Positions 48,073 through 57,040 of a stretch of 64,000 nt of DNA are shown here, piece by piece. Within the stretch, counting starts at the first letter, position 1. The number at the start of each line of letters is the position of its first letter. Made by a program: the position numbers and the translations under genes. The notes beneath the pieces were generated by a model that saw nothing but the letters and a program-made list of their open reading frames with translations, made no database searches and had not been told where the DNA came from. Source of the stretch: Planktothrix sp. PCC 11201 (GTDB lineage: Bacteria > Cyanobacteriota > Cyanobacteriia > Cyanobacteriales > Microcoleaceae); assembly GCF_900009135.1 (NCBI RefSeq), contig NZ_LT797711.1, positions 1 through 64,000 of the forward strand, in the 5' to 3' direction.

Positions 48073-48289
48073 AAAAAGGCACGCTCTAAAATAAATCAAC
48101 CCGTAGCAGGATGACATAATTCCCATAAATCCCTCAAATTCCCCTAAGTATAAATACTCGATCTTGTTTTTTTAAAAAAAGCTGTAGCTTACGTTACAAA
48201 ATTTTAAGATTTTTACCTATTTCATCCACTTTCAATCAAAGGAACTATATAATGAGGGGGTAAGCACAAAAGATTATCTAAAAAAGTCC

Positions 48290-48445
48290 ATGTTAAACAC
48301 AAACCTACGCAAAAACTCCATTAAACTGTCTGACGTCCATCGGGCTAATATTCAAAAAAGACTGGAACACCGCTTGGAAGTTGCTAGAGCTAATGGAGAC
48401 GAGAATTTAGTTCGTGTTCTGGAAGCCGAAATGCGCCAGTTCTAA
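48290..48445 (+). CDS. Small 51-residue protein of unknown function
   Basis: ATG 48290 to TAA 48445. Charged and helical, with SDVHRANIQKRLEHRLEVAR and ENLVRVLEAEMRQF. A TATAAT lies at 48248-48253. The regular helix pattern makes a real gene likely. No family is recognised. The rest of the gap from 48073 shows nothing else. Confidence 0.6.
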   Translation: MLNTNLRKNSIKLSDVHRANIQKRLEHRLEVARANGDENLVRVLEAEMRQF

Positions 48446-48540
48446 GAATTGTCCCTTCCTTGATCAGATATTTGTATTCAGCTAGGCAGTGGTAAAACCC
48501 ATTTGCGTTAACCTTACTCCTAGAAGAATTTATGAGTGAA

Positions 48541-49749
48541 CTACCCACACTTCTCTACGAGTAAGTGTGTGCTTCTAGCATCAACGGGAGGGGCATCAAA
48601 AGAAACAGAAGTTTGTTCTGGTGACTGACATCCCCTCAGACTAGCAGTATCGCTGGTTCCCAACGACAAAATCCGCAAGGCTTCATTCTTGATATTTACC
48701 GCAGCATTGATATCACGGTCATGGGTAGTTTGATAATGCTCACAAGTCCAACTTCTAATATCAAGTGGTAAACTACCGACTTTGTTTAGACAGACGTTAC
48801 AAGTTTTAGAAGAAGGGAAAAATCTATCGATTTCGATATAGGTTTTACCTTCTTTTTCTGCTTTGTACTTGAGCATTGTGCCAAACATTCCCCAACCACA
48901 ATCGCTAATTGATTTAGCTAACTTATGGTTTTTAACCATATTCTTAACTGCTAGATCTTCTACAGCAATAACTTGGTTTTCGTTAACTATCTTGCGGGAT
49001 AGTTTGTGTAGAAAATCTTCTCGACAACGAGCAATCTTGGCGTGGACTTTAGCTACTTTTAATTTAGCTTTTTGTCTGCTATTACTTCCCTTCTGTTTAT
49101 GGGATAATTTTTGTTGTTTACGTTTTAAGTTGCGCTGATGTTTAGCAAAATGTTTGGGGTTGCTATACTTGTCCCCATCACTGGTAATGGCAAAATGGGT
49201 TAACCCTAAATCAATCCCAATTGCTTTTCCATTGGTTGATAGATTGGGCATTTCCTTACCATCATCAACCAAAACGGAAGCATAATAATTTCCATCGGGA
49301 TTCTTTGAGATAGTAACGGTTTTAATTACGCCTTGAAATTCCCGATGGCGCAAACAATAAACCAACCCAACTTTCCCCGGTAGTTTTAGATAATCTCCCT
49401 CAAATTTAACGTTTTGGGGATAACTGATTGATTGCTTACCGTGTTTAGATTTGAATCGAGGTAATCTTGTCCGTTTCTCAAAGAAGTTTTTGTAAGATAC
49501 GGATAAGTTAAGAGCGACGACTTGTAGCGACTGAGAGTAGGCATCTGTTAACCAAGGATATTCCTTTTTTAACTCAGGTAACAATCCTTGAATAGCTTTC
49601 CTTGATAATCCTTTCCCTGTCGTTTTGTAGGTTTCTTGACACAAGTTCAGGGCATAATTCCAATACCAACGGCAACAACCAAAACTTTTAGCTAAGGCTG
49701 TTTCCTGCTCGATATTTGGATATATACGATACTTGTATGCTTGAAACAT
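48541..49749 (-). CDS. tnpB: TnpB-family RNA-guided nuclease of an IS605-type element
   Basis: 402 residues from ATG 49749. OrfB/TnpB: YKYRIYP at the N-terminus, RuvC parts GIDLGLTHFA (Asp180), VAVEDLAVKNM (Glu264) and HDRDINAAVN (343-350), zinc ribbon C-N-V-C near 320. The ribbon's second half reads WTCEHYQTTHDRD: Tyr339 (TAT, 48735-48733) stands where family members have Cys, so the zinc site may be broken although the RuvC triad looks intact. TnpB proteins use a guide RNA from the element's end. An upstream TTG (49761) is an unlikely start. Confidence 0.93.
   Translation of the reverse strand: MFQAYKYRIYPNIEQETALAKSFGCCRWYWNYALNLCQETYKTTGKGLSRKAIQGLLPELKKEYPWLTDAYSQSLQVVALNLSVSYKNFFEKRTRLPRFKSKHGKQSISYPQNVKFEGDYLKLPGKVGLVYCLRHREFQGVIKTVTISKNPDGNYYASVLVDDGKEMPNLSTNGKAIGIDLGLTHFAITSDGDKYSNPKHFAKHQRNLKRKQQKLSHKQKGSNSRQKAKLKVAKVHAKIARCREDFLHKLSRKIVNENQVIAVEDLAVKNMVKNHKLAKSISDCGWGMFGTMLKYKAEKEGKTYIEIDRFFPSSKTCNVCLNKVGSLPLDIRSWTCEHYQTTHDRDINAAVNIKNEALRILSLGTSDTASLRGCQSPEQTSVSFDAPPVDARSTHLLVEKCG
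48546..48569 (-). other. Right-end hairpin of the tnpB element
   Basis: CACACTT at 48546-48552 and AAGTGTG at 48563-48569 form a 7-bp stem in the last codons of tnpB. In IS605-type elements this region is also the guide-RNA scaffold. Confidence 0.45.
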
Positions 49750-49790
49750 TGTTATTTTCAAAACCCTTTAATAAAGTCTAACATATAATT

Positions 49791-49825
49791 GTTAATTTTG
49801 TCGGGGTTGACCGAACAAAATTAAC
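49791..49825 (-). other. Left-end hairpin of the tnpB element
   Basis: GTTAATTTTGTCGG and CCGAACAAAATTAAC (one bulged base) form a ~14-bp stem 42 bp upstream of the tnpB ATG. It fits the subterminal hairpin at the left end of IS605-type elements. Confidence 0.5.
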
Positions 49826-49908
49826 TTGGGGGAGTCCATGTATCCCACGCTGATTTCTAGTTATTTTTTGTTTTGTGAAATTCAGCGTGGGACTTATCGC
49901 TCCCCCAA
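49826..49908. repeat. Nested long inverted repeat (compound hairpin)
   Basis: Outer arms TTGGGGGAG (49826-49834) and CTCCCCCAA (49900-49908), inner arms TCCCACGCTGA-TTTC and GAAAT-TCAGCGTGGGA (49843 to 49892). It begins at the base after the left-end hairpin of the tnpB element. It could be a small non-autonomous element or a structured RNA. Confidence 0.75.
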
Positions 49909-49935
49909 ACCCCCTCGTCAGTTAAAAATTCCCAA

Positions 49936-49966
49936 AGCCTGGTTATGTAAAATCACCAGGCTTTTT
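49936..49966. terminator. Terminator hairpin, probably bidirectional
   Basis: AGCCTGG (49936-49942) pairs with CCAGGCT (49956-49962); T run to 49966 on the forward strand. It also sits 46 bp past the aminotransferase stop on the reverse strand. Confidence 0.65.
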
Positions 49967-50012
49967 GGTGGTTTATCTATAATAATAGCGAGCGAGGACG
50001 GTTGCAGTGCTG

Positions 50013-51185
50013 CTATCTATTAATCTTAGATTGAACAAATTCCTCTAAACGTTTGATGCCTTTTTCAATCGTAGTTAAATCCGTTGCGTAGGATAAACGA
50101 ATATGGTCATCATTGCCGAAGGCGTGACCGGGTACGGCGGCTAAGTGTTTTTCTTCTAGTAATAAATTACAGAAGTCAACGGAATTTAAACCCGTTTTGT
50201 CAATATTAATGTACATATAAAATGCCCCGTCAGGTTTGAGACAACTAATCCCCTGAATTGCATTTAATAATTTGAACATAACTTCTCGCCGATTTGCAAA
50301 AGCTAAACGCATTTCTTCTACACAGTCGAGGGAGTTTTCTAAAGCTGCGATCGCCCCATATTGAGCAAAAGTACAAACATTAGAGGTACTATGACCTTGT
50401 ATACGAGTGGTGGCTTTAATAATATCTATATCCCCCGCTAAATATCCTAAACGCCAGCCCGTCATGGCAAAGGATTTAGCAAAACCACTACTAATTAAAG
50501 TACATTTATAGCTTTCAGGATGGGCGGCGGCAATACTTAAATGTTGAGCATCATCATAAATAATTTTAGAATAAATTTCATCGGAAACTACTAAAATACC
50601 CGCTTCCACAACCACTTCCGCTAAGGCGCGAATTTCCGCCGGGGTATAGACCATTCCCGTCGGGTTAGAAGGCGAATTTAAAACAAAAAGTTTGGTCTTG
50701 GGTGTAATCGCTTGGCGTAACATTTCCGGGGTAATTTTATAACCGGTTTCCGCACCCGTTGGCACAATAACTGGAATCCCTTCGACCAGTTTTACCATTT
50801 CAGGATAACTTAACCAATAGGGAGACGGAATAATCACTTCATCCCCAGGATCAACCACCGCCACCATCAAATTGTAGAGGGAATGTTTGCCCCCATTAGT
50901 AACAATAATATTGTCACTTTTATAGTCTAAACCGGTTTCTTTACTTAAGGTTTGGGCAATTAAGGAGCGTAACAGGGGTTCCCCTGCTGCTGGGCCATAG
51001 CGAGTTTTACCTTCATCCAGGGCTTTTTTCGCCGCAGCAACAATATGTTTCGGGGTATCGAAGTCCGGTTCGCCTACGCTAAAATTTAAGACATCCATCC
51101 CCTCAGCTTTCATTGCTTTTGCCTTCGCTGAGATCGCCAGCGTTACAGACGGCGGAACTTTTTCTACTCGCGCTGCTAGCTTCAT
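50013..51185 (-). CDS. Aspartate-type aminotransferase
   Basis: PLP-dependent class I aminotransferase, 390 residues. Lys237 in [21 protein letters not shown] forms the PLP bond. [34 protein letters not shown] and [12 protein letters not shown] are family blocks of the Igamma/Ib aspartate aminotransferases of cyanobacteria. It exchanges amino groups between aspartate (and possibly prephenate) and 2-oxo acids. ATG at 51185. It appears monocistronic. Confidence 0.93.
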   Translation of the reverse strand: MKLAARVEKVPPSVTLAISAKAKAMKAEGMDVLNFSVGEPDFDTPKHIVAAAKKALDEGKTRYGPAAGEPLLRSLIAQTLSKETGLDYKSDNIIVTNGGKHSLYNLMVAVVDPGDEVIIPSPYWLSYPEMVKLVEGIPVIVPTGAETGYKITPEMLRQAITPKTKLFVLNSPSNPTGMVYTPAEIRALAEVVVEAGILVVSDEIYSKIIYDDAQHLSIAAAHPESYKCTLISSGFAKSFAMTGWRLGYLAGDIDIIKATTRIQGHSTSNVCTFAQYGAIAALENSLDCVEEMRLAFANRREVMFKLLNAIQGISCLKPDGAFYMYINIDKTGLNSVDFCNLLLEEKHLAAVPGHAFGNDDHIRLSYATDLTTIEKGIKRLEEFVQSKINR

Positions 51186-51595
51186 ATTTTAATAATCTCT
51201 GATTTTCTGTTTCAATCTTTAGATCTTAGGAGGGGGATTGCATCGTGGCAACCCATTTGTTACAGGATGGTAACATTATATTATGATTACCACGGTTTTT
51301 CTACCACAAATCTTAATCTGTTGAGGTTAAGCGGTGATTATTTAGGATTAAATATTAAGAAAATCGAAAATTTTGATCAATTTCTGATTTATGTAATTCG
51401 ACAAGTTAACTCAAAACTTTATAGTATTTCCCATCTTGATTAATACATTTAAGTGTTTATTTTCTCCTTAACTCTGGAATTTTTTTGGCAATATAAGAAT
51501 TACTGCATAAGAGTTTTGAGCGAGTATCAGATCTCGCTCCTCTGTACTCTTGCAAGTTTTTAAACCCGCTTTGATCGGCTTAAACCCTTGCCAAT
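51186..51595. other. Gap upstream of the aminotransferase
   Basis: 410 bp. It contains short inverted motifs (GTTAC-AGGATG-GTAAC at about 51254; GGTAA and TTACC nearby) that could be regulator sites. No full NtcA box is found. No gene is supported. Confidence 0.4.
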
Positions 51596-52063
51596 CTAAC
51601 GATGATGTAGGGCTTCCGTATTTTGAGGATTGATTCTCAGCGCCTGATCATAATCTTGGATGGCTCCCGTGCGATCGCCCAATTTCAATCGAGCTAACCC
51701 TCGTTTAACATAAGCATCATCATTATTCGGGTCAATTCTAATCGCTTGATCACAATCTGCAACTGCACCCCGATAGTCTCCGAGTTGCCGTTTTGCATTA
51801 CTTCTACCCACATACGCATTGACATCTTGAGGATCAAGACCAATCAACAGATTATAGTCTTGTAATGCACCTCGGTAATCTCCTATTAAATAACGGGAAT
51901 TTCCCCGATTTAAATAGGCTGTTGTGTTATTCGGATCTTGATAGAGAAGTTGGGAATAATCTTCAATCGCTCCGTGATGATCCCCTGACAATGCTTTAAA
52001 TAAAGCCCGACTTTCCAAATCTTGTAAATTTGATATCGGCACTTCATTCATTGCCGTGACCAT
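51596..52063 (-). CDS. Small TPR protein
   Basis: 155 residues with about four tetratricopeptide units (ALSGDHHGAIEDYSQLLYQD, GDYRGALQDYNLLIGLDPQ, GDYRGAVADCDQAIRIDPNN, GDRTGAIQDYDQALRINPQN). No signal peptide. Likely a protein-binding scaffold. A 27-residue membrane peptide gene lies 42 bp upstream in the same direction. Confidence 0.85.
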   Translation of the reverse strand: MVTAMNEVPISNLQDLESRALFKALSGDHHGAIEDYSQLLYQDPNNTTAYLNRGNSRYLIGDYRGALQDYNLLIGLDPQDVNAYVGRSNAKRQLGDYRGAVADCDQAIRIDPNNDDAYVKRGLARLKLGDRTGAIQDYDQALRINPQNTEALHHR

Positions 52064-52105
52064 TGAGTTAAAAAATTGTTCTTGCTTCCTAGCTTCTAAT
52101 AATGT

Positions 52106-52189
52106 TTAACCTAAAGGGGTTCTGTTGAACCATTCATACAATAACCACCATAAAACCAGGCCAATAATAATACTGATTAAAATGTCCAT
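52106..52189 (-). CDS. 27-residue single-span membrane peptide
   Basis: ATG 52189 with AGGAG 10 nt upstream, stop at 52106. Sequence MDILISIIIGLVLWWLLYEW then FNRTPLG: one membrane span with a short tail. Small-subunit-like peptides of this shape accompany membrane complexes. No family is recognised. Confidence 0.5.
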   Translation of the reverse strand: MDILISIIIGLVLWWLLYEWFNRTPLG

Positions 52190-52272
52190 AAGATGATGAC
52201 TCCTATTTGCTCTCGTAATGTGAATGGGGCTGGTTTAATGAGATTCCAGAATCACCGTTGCAGTTAATCATC

Positions 52273-52442
52273 GCTTTAACCTCGTGACAATTTGTACAAG
52301 TTGTAAATTTTGACCTCTCTATCTATTGCTGCCTAACAAATGATTTACGCAAATTTCCTGAAAATTTTTGATCAGGTTTCGGTGGGGGAGAAGAAACCCT
52401 GTTTCTAGGGTTTGCAACAAGGACTCAAGGGTTCATCGGCTA
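52273..52442. repeat. Direct repeat L flanking the sacsin-like gene
   Basis: 170 bp that match 56852-57040 (repeat R) at roughly nine bases in ten, in the same orientation, apart from a ~20-bp insert in R. Shared blocks include CCTCGTGACAATTTGTACAA and GCCTAACAAATGATTTACGC. On the reverse strand its right end still encodes A-D-E-P-L-S-P-C-C-K-P-stop, a copy of the last 11 codons of the DUF928 gene. Confidence 0.9.
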
Positions 52443-52463
52443 TCATATAACATTAGTTCAATT

Positions 52464-55400
52464 CTAATTCAATGGTTTGAATTGATTATCATCTATTGGA
52501 CAATAGATTTTGACGTTTGGATGAGGTATAGAGTCTATTAATCTTTTCCAGTTGATTAAAACATCATTTTGAACAGGGTATTGAGGATCGCTGCGTTGCA
52601 AACCAATTAGAAAATCAATTTTTTCACTTTTGTAAGGTGCTGATGTTAAATCTTGTTCCTTCAGTTGTGAAAAAATGCTAGTGAAGGTAGACCAAACTTG
52701 CATGACACGAATTATTTTTTCAACTGAACTACTCGTATGAACAACAATTAGAAGTTCATATTTTTCTCGATTTTGAATATTCATCATTGTTGTCCATTCA
52801 TTCATAGTTATGCGAATGACAGGAGTGCTAATAGCTTTCGCCTCCACTTTAAGCAATGGCTTCAACCCTTGTTGTTCTGTTGGTTGGGTGCAAAGAAAGT
52901 CAAACCCAGCAGGAGCTTCTTGTTTAACTATCTGTTGATAACCCAGCCATTTATAAAAAAGTTGTGACCATTTTTCCCCTAAAGCACCATATTCTGGATT
53001 GCCTGTACCTTCATATCCTGATGTAATAGTAGTTGTTTCATGGGAAGTTTCTTGTACTGAAGGTTTCTCAATTTCATTGTTTTCTTCATCAGGAGGAATG
53101 GGATCAGAAGTTGGTGCATAACCAAGAGCATCAAGAATTTCAGATGCAGCCTTGGGTGTTTTTGCCATAATCACTTCTTTGATACCTGCGGCAAATTTTC
53201 CAGCTTCTGCATTAGGATTAATCGCATAAGCAATTTCCCGCGCTATGTGAGGCCAGGGTTCAACTCCATTTTGTAATTGATAGTACAAAATATATTGATG
53301 ATTTCCTTGGCTATAGTCAAGATAAACTTGTACTATTTCTTCAGTGCTTGAATGTAACTCAAAGTGATAACGGACTTTAATCAAGCTGACTTTTTTAACA
53401 ATTAATTTTTCCAAGCAATCCAAATTTACAGCTTGAGAATTAGTCAAAAGCTGCCCTTGAATAACTCGCTTGATCAAAGATTTTCTATTTTTCAATCTTT
53501 TGGTTATGACTGGATCTACATTAGGATTGGTAGGCTCTAGTTGTGTTAATTTTGTTTGTATTGCCTGACTTAAAGGACGGACACCAACAGCTTCCATTGC
53601 ATACCAAGATTCTGAGGGTCTAGGAATAACATTTTCGTTACTCTGGAGAAAAGTTAACTTTTCCAATAAATTCGGACGATCTACAAAAAATATCTGCTCA
53701 GGAATCGTTAAAAGTCGTTTAGCATTGGGAATTACTTTTTGGATACTCAAATTTTTAAATTTTTGTAGCTCGTTGTTATCATTTCCAAAACTATTTTCAA
53801 TTTTAGCCTGGGTTAAAACTTTCCAACAATCAAGGAGTACCTTATAACTTTCGTCATCTAAGCAAAAATTATCATTTTCAAAATTTTTGCTAATTTCTTC
53901 AATCACGAAAATAGCATCAATTGGTTCTGGAGAGTCAGAAACCCCTAATTTTTGAAAAAGCGGATAATAAGGGTGTAAATGATCAGGTAAATGATAACGA
54001 TATTTGCCAAAAGGATGATCATTCCAAAAAACTTTTTCAGGTTGAACATATTGGCTAGTTGCCAGATGAATAGTTGGGTTATTTTTTAGCCTTTCAAAAT
54101 TAGTATCATCGATCTGATCAATGTTATTTTGTAAAAATTCATAGACTCGATGATCCAGTAAGTGACCTTGCCCAGAACAGGTTAATAGATGTTCAATCAC
54201 TTGCTGGAGTTGAGGTTTAGCTTTAATCCCTAAAAAATCACTAAATTTATTAGCTTCAGCTTGCAGTTCAACCCTACGATCAATATCCAGAAATTTTACT
54301 TGAGTATCAACTAGATAATGGGAGGAGCTAGTAAAGATTTGATCGGGACAATACCATCGTGTTTCATCTCCTTTTACGGGCAACCAAGCCATAGATTTTA
54401 AAGAATTTATTGACTCAAGTTCTAACGTTCTTGATTTTAATGCTTCCCATCGTTCAGTCAGATGTTCAAAAATTTCTTGCATCTGTTTTCTTGTAGTTAC
54501 TTTCGGCTCCTTTGCTTTCAGGGCATTAATGATTTGACAGATATGAATCAGGCTGGGTTGATCAACTACTTGTAGCCATTTCAAGAACTTTTGAGCTTTT
54601 TCTGCACAATTCTTTGGTAAGACAGCGATTTGGTTTTTCAAAGTCCAATTGCTAAAAAGTTTCCGAACAGATTCACTGTCTAAGTAAGCTTCATCAGCAG
54701 ATCGAAACTGACCATCTTTGCATTCAATTAGAGGACATTGAGATAATAGTTGTCGAATCTGTTTGTTTGCTTCAATTTCTTCCAGATGCGTTGCTAATTG
54801 ACAAACTAATTGACGGCACGCTTCCGGCAAAATTTGTTTTTCTTGGAAAGCTTTGGGAACTTGTTCACAAGCATACTCTGAAAAAGTTAAATATTTTGCC
54901 CCTAGATTTACCAAAAAATCTATGTGTCCACGCACATATTGAATATCCACCAATGAAGCTAAATTTAATGTGTCTTGAAAAGAACCAGGAATTGCCAGAC
55001 CTTCTAAGGGGCGAAGTCGATCAGAACTAGGGAAAATGGACAATTTGCGAACACGATGTAACAGACTTTCAGATCGTAAAATATTTTGTTGATGATTTTC
55101 TAACCATCCGATAAGTTCAGGTATAAGGTTCCGATTATTATGCCATTGTTTTTCTAATTGTGATGTACTAATTTTCTCTAACAATTCAATAGCTTTATCA
55201 ACACTGAATTTAGCAACTAAATCTTCAATTTCTTTGGGATTACCAGATGCTAGAAAAGGTTGCGTCACACCTAAACTTTTAAATAAAGTAGCTGATTGTG
55301 GTTTGGCGTGGCACAAGTTAATAGGAGGATATAGTTGGTTATCATCACTCAGGGCGATCGCACATTTTTTTAACTTATCTTTAGCACTTGTATCTTTCCC

Positions 55401-56846
55401 AACTGACTGACGAGTAAATAAAATTCCAACTTCTTTTGCTAACTGCTTTCGCTGAGTTTCAGACTTGATCCAATCAGGTACTTGATTTATAGGTATTGCT
55501 TTATCTAATCCCCACGCAAAAAGAGCATCTGCTAACATTGAGGCATCTAGTGAAATCACTCCAACTTTCTTGAGCAAACGAGAATAAGAGCGCAGATCAA
55601 AATGTACAATTGAAGAACGTTTGATTTTATCCAAAGCTTTCTCTAAAACTGCGGAAAGTTCATATTCTTCTTTAGCATCTAGTAAGCACACCTGTTGAGG
55701 GGACTGCCATTTTTTTGCTGACGTAAAAATTATTTCTGAAGACTTAACTTTAGGACTTAGTTTTTCCCAGAAAAATTTTAATAATGGATGCTGAGATTGT
55801 ACCTCAATCTGGCTTAATAAACTCCAGAGATGTTTATGACCGAGAATATTTTTCAGATGTATTAGGTTTTGCTGAATGATCTCGGCAGCTGAGAAAATTG
55901 CTAATTTATTCCATGTACTTTGATCGTCTTGTTCTAAGCGAATTCCTTTGCGATCAGAAGTTGGGAAGAAATCTGCATTAATATGAAAAGGCAGTTCAGT
56001 TTTTTGTTGAGTTGGCAAGAAAGCATAGTAAAAGCCAGAAAAATTATCTTGATTGCTATCAGGAATAGCGACAACAACATCTGCTCGACGTTTCGTTTTG
56101 ATAGTCAACTGAGAGTTGGCTTTTAATACATTAGCATATTCATTAAAATTCCCATCAAGAAGATACCAGCCTTCCTGAGTAGTAGTCTTCTTTAGTTGAT
56201 TATTAACTTCAATGATAGTTTTTGTTTCATTTTTTATTTGTGAAACTTTTATAATTAAATTATTATCAATTTGAATTTCAATTTTTTTAAGATTTTGTAA
56301 AAAAATCAGTGACTTTGGAGCAACTTCAATCAGATCTTTTAAAAATTGAGCAACTGAAGCTGGAGAAATAATTCCTACTTCTAAGTTCTGACGAATTTGG
56401 GTATCTGAACTAGCCCAAGGAAAACAGAAACGAGTACCTGGAGATGATTTCTCTAACAGAACTTGTTTAATTATAGAATTAGATTCTTTTTCAGGATAAA
56501 AAGTCCAGTGCTTACCAGAAGATATAATTTCTGGGTGATCAGTAATTTGATAAACTGAGGTAAAGCCAATTCCAAATCTACCTATTGTCCATTCTTCATC
56601 CCGTCTGTCACCTCCAGCTAGTCTTTGCATTTTTTTAAAATCTTGTTCACTAAATTCGCTATCATTTTCAACAATCAGCGCATCCGTACAAATATTGAAT
56701 CTGATCCAAGATGACTTAGAATCTTCTGCATTTTGAATCAACTCATAAGCTAATGTGAAAAATCCACTCAGATTCACTAGCTCTGTTCTTAAAAAATCTA
56801 AGATATCGATGCCTTGTGATAAGTATTCAGGAGATGAATTATTCAT
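52464..56846 (-). CDS. Sacsin-like GHKL ATPase with DUF3883-type nuclease end
   Basis: 1460 residues, no neighbour in operon. N-terminus: sacsin/Hsp90-type ATP-binding domain with ELIQNAEDS (Asn39, Asp42) and GRFGIGF (89-95). A long helical middle region without recognised motifs. Near 1270 comes an acidic linker, then a DUF3883 (NO VEIN C-terminal)-like PD-(D/E)XK domain: GALGEKWSQLFYKWLGYQ, GFDFLC (Asp1316), VEAKA (Glu1335, Lys1337). Similar ATPase-plus-nuclease proteins lie in bacterial defence islands; a single-protein antiphage role is inferred. It stops 22 bp from repeat L and starts 6 bp from repeat R, so its promoter must lie in the repeat or further upstream. Confidence 0.85.
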   Translation of the reverse strand: MNNSSPEYLSQGIDILDFLRTELVNLSGFFTLAYELIQNAEDSKSSWIRFNICTDALIVENDSEFSEQDFKKMQRLAGGDRRDEEWTIGRFGIGFTSVYQITDHPEIISSGKHWTFYPEKESNSIIKQVLLEKSSPGTRFCFPWASSDTQIRQNLEVGIISPASVAQFLKDLIEVAPKSLIFLQNLKKIEIQIDNNLIIKVSQIKNETKTIIEVNNQLKKTTTQEGWYLLDGNFNEYANVLKANSQLTIKTKRRADVVVAIPDSNQDNFSGFYYAFLPTQQKTELPFHINADFFPTSDRKGIRLEQDDQSTWNKLAIFSAAEIIQQNLIHLKNILGHKHLWSLLSQIEVQSQHPLLKFFWEKLSPKVKSSEIIFTSAKKWQSPQQVCLLDAKEEYELSAVLEKALDKIKRSSIVHFDLRSYSRLLKKVGVISLDASMLADALFAWGLDKAIPINQVPDWIKSETQRKQLAKEVGILFTRQSVGKDTSAKDKLKKCAIALSDDNQLYPPINLCHAKPQSATLFKSLGVTQPFLASGNPKEIEDLVAKFSVDKAIELLEKISTSQLEKQWHNNRNLIPELIGWLENHQQNILRSESLLHRVRKLSIFPSSDRLRPLEGLAIPGSFQDTLNLASLVDIQYVRGHIDFLVNLGAKYLTFSEYACEQVPKAFQEKQILPEACRQLVCQLATHLEEIEANKQIRQLLSQCPLIECKDGQFRSADEAYLDSESVRKLFSNWTLKNQIAVLPKNCAEKAQKFLKWLQVVDQPSLIHICQIINALKAKEPKVTTRKQMQEIFEHLTERWEALKSRTLELESINSLKSMAWLPVKGDETRWYCPDQIFTSSSHYLVDTQVKFLDIDRRVELQAEANKFSDFLGIKAKPQLQQVIEHLLTCSGQGHLLDHRVYEFLQNNIDQIDDTNFERLKNNPTIHLATSQYVQPEKVFWNDHPFGKYRYHLPDHLHPYYPLFQKLGVSDSPEPIDAIFVIEEISKNFENDNFCLDDESYKVLLDCWKVLTQAKIENSFGNDNNELQKFKNLSIQKVIPNAKRLLTIPEQIFFVDRPNLLEKLTFLQSNENVIPRPSESWYAMEAVGVRPLSQAIQTKLTQLEPTNPNVDPVITKRLKNRKSLIKRVIQGQLLTNSQAVNLDCLEKLIVKKVSLIKVRYHFELHSSTEEIVQVYLDYSQGNHQYILYYQLQNGVEPWPHIAREIAYAINPNAEAGKFAAGIKEVIMAKTPKAASEILDALGYAPTSDPIPPDEENNEIEKPSVQETSHETTTITSGYEGTGNPEYGALGEKWSQLFYKWLGYQQIVKQEAPAGFDFLCTQPTEQQGLKPLLKVEAKAISTPVIRITMNEWTTMMNIQNREKYELLIVVHTSSSVEKIIRVMQVWSTFTSIFSQLKEQDLTSAPYKSEKIDFLIGLQRSDPQYPVQNDVLINWKRLIDSIPHPNVKIYCPIDDNQFKPLN

Positions 56847-56851
56847 GCTTT

Positions 56852-57040
56852 GCTTTAACCTCGTGACAATTTGTACAAGTTGGAAATTTTGACCTGTCTA
56901 TCTATTGTTGCCTAACAAATGATTTACGCAAATTTCCTAAAAAAATTTTGAGCAGGTCTGGGTGGGGGAGCAGAAACCAGGTTTCTCGGAGAAACCTGGT
57001 TTCTAGGGTTGACAACAAGAACTCAAAGGTTCATCGGCTA
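56852..57040. repeat. Direct repeat R flanking the sacsin-like gene
   Basis: 189 bp matching repeat L (52273-52442), with an extra palindromic block AGGTTTCTC-GG-AGAAACCT. Its right 38 bp are the last codons and stop of the DUF928 gene. An inverted repeat with arms GAAACCAGGTTTCT and AGAAACCTGGTTTC (56973-57003) overlaps the stop and may end that transcript. Confidence 0.9.

Larger units (their letters stand above)
48541..49825 (-). mobile_element. tnpB-only IS605/IS1341-type element
   Basis: The single gene tnpB is flanked by subterminal hairpins: 49791-49825 (GTTAATTTTGT and ACAAAATTAAC arms) upstream and 48546-48569 (CACACTT and AAGTGTG arms) overlapping the gene's 3' end. No tnpA is present, so it would need a helper. 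Exact ends are not defined; the right end is probably left of 48541. Confidence 0.55.
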
